This document shows, in pieces, positions 59,892-64,000 of a stretch of DNA of 64,000 nt. Origin of the DNA: DASXMT01 sp963755985 (lineage in GTDB: Bacteria > Actinomycetota > Acidimicrobiia > Acidimicrobiales > RAAP-2); contig CAVWLO010000004.1 in the NCBI GenBank assembly GCA_963755985.1, forward strand, positions 496,001 through 560,000, in the 5' to 3' direction. The stretch's first letter is position 1; every line of letters starts with the position of its first letter. Below the pieces are notes generated by a model. The model had not been told where the DNA came from, searched no databases, and saw only the letters and a program-made list of their open reading frames with translations. The translations under genes and the position numbers were made by a program.

Positions 59892-61222
59892 ATGGTAGCG
59901 ATGCAGATGACGGGATCAAGCGGCATCCTCTCGGTGCCGTCTGAGCACGTTGCTGGACTCGTTGTGCTTGTGGCAGTACTACCTGCCGTCTGGATTGCTC
60001 TATGGGGGTTGCGGACGCTTGCCAATCGCAACTTGAACTGGGCGGCGCATCTCAGTCAGCGCTTTGACGGACTGTCTTTTGCTGCGAAGACGGTGCTTTT
60101 TGCTTCGCTCGTCGGAGCCGCCGTTCATGCGGCGATCGTTCCTGCGCACTGGGCTGATGCACGGGTCACCGCCATCTTGTTCGTCCTTGACGCCGTGGCG
60201 TTCGCTTTTGTCTTTGTGTGGACCTTCACCAGCCGTCGCCACTGGCGGCCCATCTCGGTCGCCCTACTGTCCGGAACCGCTGGTGCCTACGCCCTTTACG
60301 TGCTGCGTGGTTGGGAGACGACGGACCTCATTGGCCTGCTGACCACGACCGTCGAGCTCGGCGCCGCCTTGGTGGTTCTCTCCCCGGCTGTCCCATCCTC
60401 GGGGTCTCCAAGCCGGGAACGGTGGCTCGCCCTCAGTGCTGTCACGGTGGCGATGGTCACGCTCCTCGGGACTGACGCCATTGCTGGCGCCTCCGGCACG
60501 GTAGCGGCCGCTTCGTCCCCGACGACTAACGAGGCGAAGCCGACCATGCCGTCGATGTCTTCGAAGGGTTCCGCTGGGGCCTTAACGCTTGCCACGACGT
60601 CGGCCGCCGGACCGATCGCCTGGCCCGATGACATGGGAACAATGGCACCCGGAATGAAGATGGCGACACCCGACTGCACCGCCCAACCGACGGTTGCCCA
60701 GCAGAAGGCCGCGATTGAGCTGGTAGATCAGACCGTATCCGCTGCCGCGCCGTACAAGAGCCTCGCCAGGGCCAAAAGCGGCCGGCTACGTCCCGGTGAC
60801 GCCGACCGGACAGAAGATTGTGCATTACATCAATCCATCGCTCTACCGGGAGGGCAACCTCCTCGACCCCAAGGCGATCCCGGTGCTCGTCTTTGTCAAT
60901 ACCTCCCATGGAGCGGTGTTGTCGGCCGCCATGTACCTCATGCCCCGTTCGAGCGGTGACGCAGACCCCGCCACAACCCGGCGGGTGCCTCACTCAGTGG
61001 CATATCCATACTGATCTGTGCTTCAGCGCTGGCAAGGTTGTCGGCAACGACAACGGTGGATCGTGCTTGGCTGGGAGCGCAAACGTAGGTACCCAGCCCA
61101 TGATGCACGTCTGGCTGACTCCGGAGTCGGGAGGACCGCTGGCACCCGATCCGCCGGCCCGTTCCGAAGTCCTGGCCGCGATGCAGATGCCCCTCTTGAG
61201 TCCGCTCAACGGAACTGCATAG
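59892..61222 (+). pseudogene. Membrane/secreted protein with two frameshifts
   Basis: From ATG 59892 the first about 300 codons encode several membrane helices (HVAGLVVLVAVLPAVWIALW, and others), then a proline/threonine-rich linker and the start of an extracytoplasmic domain (AAIELVDQTVSAAAPYKSLA). The frame shifts at a run of four A near 60776 (KAAGYVPVTPTGQKIVHYIN continues in another frame) and again near 60968 within a C run, continuing CLTQWHIHTDLCFSAGKVVG to a stop at 61222. Each lesion is one base in a homopolymer. Corrected, it would be about 440 residues. I do not know the family. Confidence 0.7.
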
Positions 61223-61437
61223 TGCTCGACCCCGGAGCCTGCCGTGTGGCGGGACCAATTAAGGAGACGGCGGATCCCCTCGCCATGGGAGATGAGGGCG
61301 AATACCGTGGGAGCGTGAGGCGTCTTCGGCACCGCTGGCGACGATGAGGCAGCATCGACACCACCGCTGGCGCGGCCGATGAGCAAAGAGTGCCAGCACC
61401 AGGCCTAAGGTCTCAATGTCTGGAGTGACAACGATGA
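61223..61437. other. Gene-free stretch before the GC hairpins
   Basis: Together with the hairpins up to 61621 this is a 400-bp gap without a credible ORF on either strand. It separates the convergent frameshifted membrane gene and the NTF2-like gene. Confidence 0.5.
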
Positions 61438-61457
61438 CCCCCGGTTTCGGCCGGGGG
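61438..61457. repeat. GC hairpin, copy 1
   Basis: CCCCCGG-TTTCGG-CCGGGGG, 7-bp stem, followed by TCTGTCGC. The same element, with nearly identical bases, recurs at 62173-62190, so it is a repeated hairpin family (REP-like) or duplicated terminator. Confidence 0.75.
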
Positions 61458-61567
61458 TCTGTCGCCTCCCGGTGCTGGACCTTCACGGACAAGTCACACA
61501 GCCTCAGCCGGGTTGCAACACGACTTCTATAGCTTTGGTGGGACTGGCGAACCAACCCCGTCGGATA

Positions 61568-61612
61568 GACGAAACCCCGCTTCAGACTTCGACCTCCTGG
61601 CGGGGTTTCGTC
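61568..61612. terminator. Bidirectional terminator hairpin
   Basis: Perfect 13-bp inverted repeat GACGAAACCCCGC (61568-61580) and GCGGGGTTTCGTC (61600-61612) with a 19-nt loop, placed between convergent genes ending at 61222 and 61622. The TTTC/GAAA parts give short U-runs on both strands. Confidence 0.7.
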
Positions 61613-61621
61613 GCGTCGGAC

Positions 61622-62074
61622 TTAGCTCGTAATAGGGGCCGCCAGCGCCTCGGTCAGCCCTGACCGAGCTTGACGCTCCAAACCGCAGGCGACTGCCTGC
61701 GAGTCTTCGTTGACCTCGATGCTGGTGGCCTTGCGGTTTCGGAGCTGGATGACGTGCACCCCGTGATTGTCATAGGGGAGGCCGTCGAGCAGTGTCGCCG
61801 CCGCTTTCCACCTCACGATAACGGTCGTTCTTCGCAGTCCGCCCAGGACCCAGACGTCGGTGACCGTGAGGACGAGTCCGGGGATGAGGCGGTGAAGGCG
61901 CTCGAACCAGAGGCGCAGGTGTGCGGCGTCGTGGCGCTCTCCGGCGAGGGCATGGTCTCCGCTGAATCGGTGGCAGATGTCCGGTGTGGCATTGGCGAGA
62001 ATGGCGTCGTACTCGTGCTGGTTGACGAGTTCGAAGCTTCGGCGTGCTTGACGCTCGAAGACGGCGTGGAACAT
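61622..62074 (-). CDS. NTF2-like/SnoaL-fold protein
   Basis: 150 residues. FELVNQHEYDAILANATPDI, then FSGDHALAGERHDAAHLRLW, LVLTVTDVWVLGGLRRTTVI and PYDNHGVHVIQLRNRKATSI fit the cone-shaped NTF2-like fold of SnoaL/ketosteroid-isomerase relatives. These bind small hydrophobic molecules, or act as isomerases when a catalytic Asp is present, which I cannot locate with confidence. It lies in the visibly lower-GC island part of the window, bracketed by the two copies of the GC hairpin. Confidence 0.75.
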   Translation of the reverse strand: MFHAVFERQARRSFELVNQHEYDAILANATPDICHRFSGDHALAGERHDAAHLRLWFERLHRLIPGLVLTVTDVWVLGGLRRTTVIVRWKAAATLLDGLPYDNHGVHVIQLRNRKATSIEVNEDSQAVACGLERQARSGLTEALAAPITS

Positions 62075-62571
62075 GACCGATCCTCCGATCCTTTCGTTCC
62101 TAACTCGGTGGAGCTTACCTTTGAGGCCGTGGTAGCCCGGCTCTTGCTTCAGTCAACTCCGCGACCCTTATGCCCCGGTTTCGGCCGGGGCTCTGTCGCG
62201 TTCCGCCGTCAGGCGCGGCCCCAACTAGACGAGGTGATAGTCGCGCGCTCTGTAAGACAAGACGTTGTGCGCTCTCACCGAACCCAGCGATCTGCGATCA
62301 GGCGATCTGCGTGACTTTCGCGAAACTGCGCGCGTGTGTATGCGGGTCAGGCGTTTGCCCTGGTCAGACGTTCTTGCCCACCCGGTGTGGACTCAAGAAA
62401 ATCGGGGGGGAACGACTGCGGGGTCGTTCGGCGACGACGAAATAGGGATCGCCTCCACCCCGGTCATGCCTCACCTCGAGCCGACGACCCGGCACCAGTT
62501 TGACCACTCTCGGGGGCGGGGCGATCTGTTTATGTGATAACTTGCCCTCCACGCGGCACAGGGGGAAGGGC
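62075..62571. other. 497-bp gap with GC hairpin copy 2 and short repeats
   Basis: No protein-like ORF. It contains hairpin copy 2 (62173-62190) and a region around 62287-62315 with the repeated words GCGATCTGCG and ATCAGGCGATCTGCG. The promoter of the secreted protein is probably near TATGTGATAACTT (62531-62543). Confidence 0.5.
62173..62190. repeat. GC hairpin, copy 2
   Basis: CCCCGG-TTTCGG-CCGGGG followed by CTCTGTCGCG. The stem and flank match copy 1 at 61438-61457 except for one or two bases. Confidence 0.75.
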
Positions 62572-63189
62572 GTGGCGTGCAGACACATAAGGGTGACGGT
62601 CTGTGCATGGGTCTCGGTTGTCGCGGTGCTCCTTGGGGTGTGCGCCTTTAGCCCCATAGCCGCAAGTGCGAAATCCGCTGTCAACGAGGCCAAGGTGGCC
62701 CCGAACGAGCAGTGGCCCGAGTGCCCCTCTCCGACCTTCGAGATGTGCCACATCGACATCACCTTGCACCAAGCATCTGGAAAGACCCCGACTGTATGCA
62801 GTTCCTTCGACAATGCCGATGGCTTCTGCATCGGCTCATCTCATGGCACCCCAGGCTGGGACTCGGTATACGTCCCGCAGCAGTCGATTCAGGCAGACTT
62901 CACGTGGAAGACCTCATCGGGGACCGTCCGCGACGTGGATTACACAGCCACGGAAACGTTCTCTACCGTTGAAGGGCAAATAAAAGGCCAGGTGCCGTCA
63001 TCCAATTCGTGCGACTTGAACGTGACGGACGCAACGACCCGCCTTGCACCGAACGTTCACTGGCAGACACAGACTCTGAAAACTTGCGGTGTGCAGCGGG
63101 GGCCCTTGTTTATTGACTACCACCATCCGGCCTCGGGCCTCGGCTCCTATGTGCACATATACGGGTACTTGGTTCGTAAACCCACCTGA
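62572..63189 (+). CDS. Secreted cysteine-containing protein of unknown function
   Basis: 205 residues. GTG 62572 has AGGGGGAAGG upstream. The N-terminus is a signal peptide (RHIRVTVCAWVSVVAVLLGV, then SPIAASAKS with an A-x-A type cleavage site). The mature part has about six cysteines in a beta-rich arrangement (VCSSFDNADGFCIGSSHGTP, QGQVPSSNSCDLNVTDATTR-like, LKTCGVQRGPLFI). I do not recognise the family. Base composition is less GC-rich than elsewhere in the window, compatible with acquisition from another genome. Confidence 0.7.
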   Translation: MACRHIRVTVCAWVSVVAVLLGVCAFSPIAASAKSAVNEAKVAPNEQWPECPSPTFEMCHIDITLHQASGKTPTVCSSFDNADGFCIGSSHGTPGWDSVYVPQQSIQADFTWKTSSGTVRDVDYTATETFSTVEGQIKGQVPSSNSCDLNVTDATTRLAPNVHWQTQTLKTCGVQRGPLFIDYHHPASGLGSYVHIYGYLVRKPT

Positions 63190-63240
63190 GAATCCGGGTC
63201 GCGGCGTCCTGGGCGGTCATGGGCGACGCGTCTGGACTCG

Positions 63241-64000
63241 AGTTATAACCAGAACTTGTGGATGCACCACCTGACCGAGGGCGCGGCGTACCTTCCTCTT
63301 TGACCAAACCAAAGGAACGCTGGCGGTGGAACGCCGGCGAGGAAGGGACGCCAATGCTGAGAGTACATGTTGATGACGCCGCGGACGCGGAGCAGTCGAC
63401 CACGCTGGACGAACTGGTGGCCGAGGGTGCGAGACGCATGCTGGCCGCAGCCCTCGAGGCCGAGGTCGACGCCTACGTGACCGCCCTGGCCGATGAGCGT
63501 GACGAGGAGGGCCACCGCCTGGTGGTCCGCAACGGCCACGCGGTGGCCCGCTCGTTGGCCACCGGGGCCGGACCCATCGAGGTCAGAGCGCCACGGGTGG
63601 ACGACCGGCGCGTCGATGAGGTGACGGGCGAGAAGTTGCGATTCCGGTCTTCGATCCTGCCTCCGTGGGCCCGCAAGTCCCCCAAGGTGGCCGAGGTGCT
63701 GCCCTTGATGTACCTCCACGGGATGAGCTCGGGTGATTTCGTCCCGGCCCTGGAGGAGTTCTTCGGCTCGGCCGCCGGGCTGTCGGCCTCGGTGGTCACC
63801 CGGCTGACTACCGACTGGCAGAAGGACCGAGACCAGTTCTCCCACCGGTCGCTGAGAGACGTCGACTACGTCTACGTGTACGCCGATGGGATCCATTTCA
63901 ACGTCCGCCTGGAGGAGGCTCGGCTGTGCGCCCTGGTCATCGTGGGTGTGCGCTCAGACGGGCGAAAGGAGCTGGTCTCGATCTCTGATGGCCACCGGGA
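63241..64000 (+). mobile_element. IS256-family insertion sequence, left end and partial transposase
   Basis: The left end is placed near 63241, where GTTATAACCAGAACTTGTGG resembles the terminal sequences of actinobacterial IS256 elements; the exact end cannot be fixed because the right terminal repeat and target duplication lie beyond the window. The transposase begins at 63354 and is still open at 64000. Confidence 0.6.
63354..64000 (+). CDS. IS256 (Mutator-type) transposase, N-terminal part
   Basis: 215 codons in the window. The start ATG 63354 follows GGAAGGGACG. TLDELVAEGARRMLAAALEA, followed by EVDAYV, is the typical N-terminus. GPIEVRAPRVDDRRVDE and RFRSSILPPWARKSPKVAEV are conserved Mutator-type segments. 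DVDYVYVYADGIHFNVRL contains the first aspartate of the DDE triad. The second D and E lie past the window end. Reading frame intact, so possibly active. Confidence 0.9.
   Translation, partial: MLRVHVDDAADAEQSTTLDELVAEGARRMLAAALEAEVDAYVTALADERDEEGHRLVVRNGHAVARSLATGAGPIEVRAPRVDDRRVDEVTGEKLRFRSSILPPWARKSPKVAEVLPLMYLHGMSSGDFVPALEEFFGSAAGLSASVVTRLTTDWQKDRDQFSHRSLRDVDYVYVYADGIHFNVRLEEARLCALVIVGVRSDGRKELVSISDGHR

Noticed and set aside
61401..61415. AGGCCTAAGGTCTC as a DosR-like box in the island
   Set aside because: Lacks the GGG half-site and precedes no gene start.

Overview
The window is GC-rich, densely packed, strongly codon-biased DNA of an actinobacterial type. Leaderless GTG starts, ATGA/GTGA stop-start overlaps, paired WS/DGAT acyltransferases, a type I GAPDH, and a phosphoribosyltransferase-hydrolase fusion otherwise known from mycobacteria all fit Actinomycetota. 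A lineage outside the model genera, such as Acidimicrobiia, is my inference only. There are no rRNA genes, no CRISPR array and no intact tRNA.

Layout. 1-25 kb is a mixed housekeeping/accessory region. It holds an acyl-CoA synthetase cut by the window edge, a PF10118-type metalloprotein, a class II aldolase, a large membrane protein of unknown role, an MFS exporter with a frameshift next to a UspA gene and a MarR regulator, a YkgJ cysteine-cluster protein, an aldo/keto reductase, an M20 amidohydrolase, a DAC-domain (c-di-AMP synthase-like) protein, a nucleosidase, a sugar ABC importer, a two-gene HTH/nucleotidyltransferase module and a CmcJ-like oxidoreductase. Gene remnants are frequent here: LtrA, an FtsX-like permease, a SHOCT protein and a zinc alcohol dehydrogenase.

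25-58 kb is the most coherent and interesting part. It carries aldehyde dehydrogenase, a PPOX flavoprotein, beta-phosphoglucomutase plus a GH65 glycoside phosphorylase, GAPDH, a degenerate hydrolase, two WS/DGAT wax ester/triacylglycerol synthases, a complete group 3b-like [NiFe] hydrogenase operon with protease and HypC, the phosphoribosyltransferase-hydrolase fusion, a 2-oxoacid:ferredoxin oxidoreductase operon ending in a GltD-ferredoxin fusion, PEP synthase, phosphofructokinase and an acetyl-CoA hydrolase/transferase. At least seven intergenic gaps in this stretch carry a 14-bp imperfect palindrome of the form GGGNC-N-WW-N-GNCCN. It matches the core of the mycobacterial DosR/DevR dormancy box and lies about 25-125 bp before the start codons. 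I read the region as a clustered hypoxia/dormancy regulon that couples sugar phosphorolysis, glycolysis/gluconeogenesis, ferredoxin-linked oxoacid metabolism, hydrogen turnover and storage-lipid synthesis. No DosR-type regulator gene is in the window. One of these boxes precedes a previously hidden 50-codon ORF with a perfect Shine-Dalgarno, placed before pfk.

From about 59.29 kb the character changes. The 3' half of a tRNA gene looks like an integration scar. Beyond it lie a second copy of a small basic protein, a twice-frameshifted membrane/secreted protein, an NTF2-like protein, a secreted cysteine-containing protein, repeated GC hairpins and the beginning of an IS256-family element that runs off the window. 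This part is visibly less GC-rich and is probably a mobile island. Several frameshifts (MFS transporter, 59.9-61.2 kb gene) sit in homopolymer runs, so sequencing error must be excluded before calling those genes dead.
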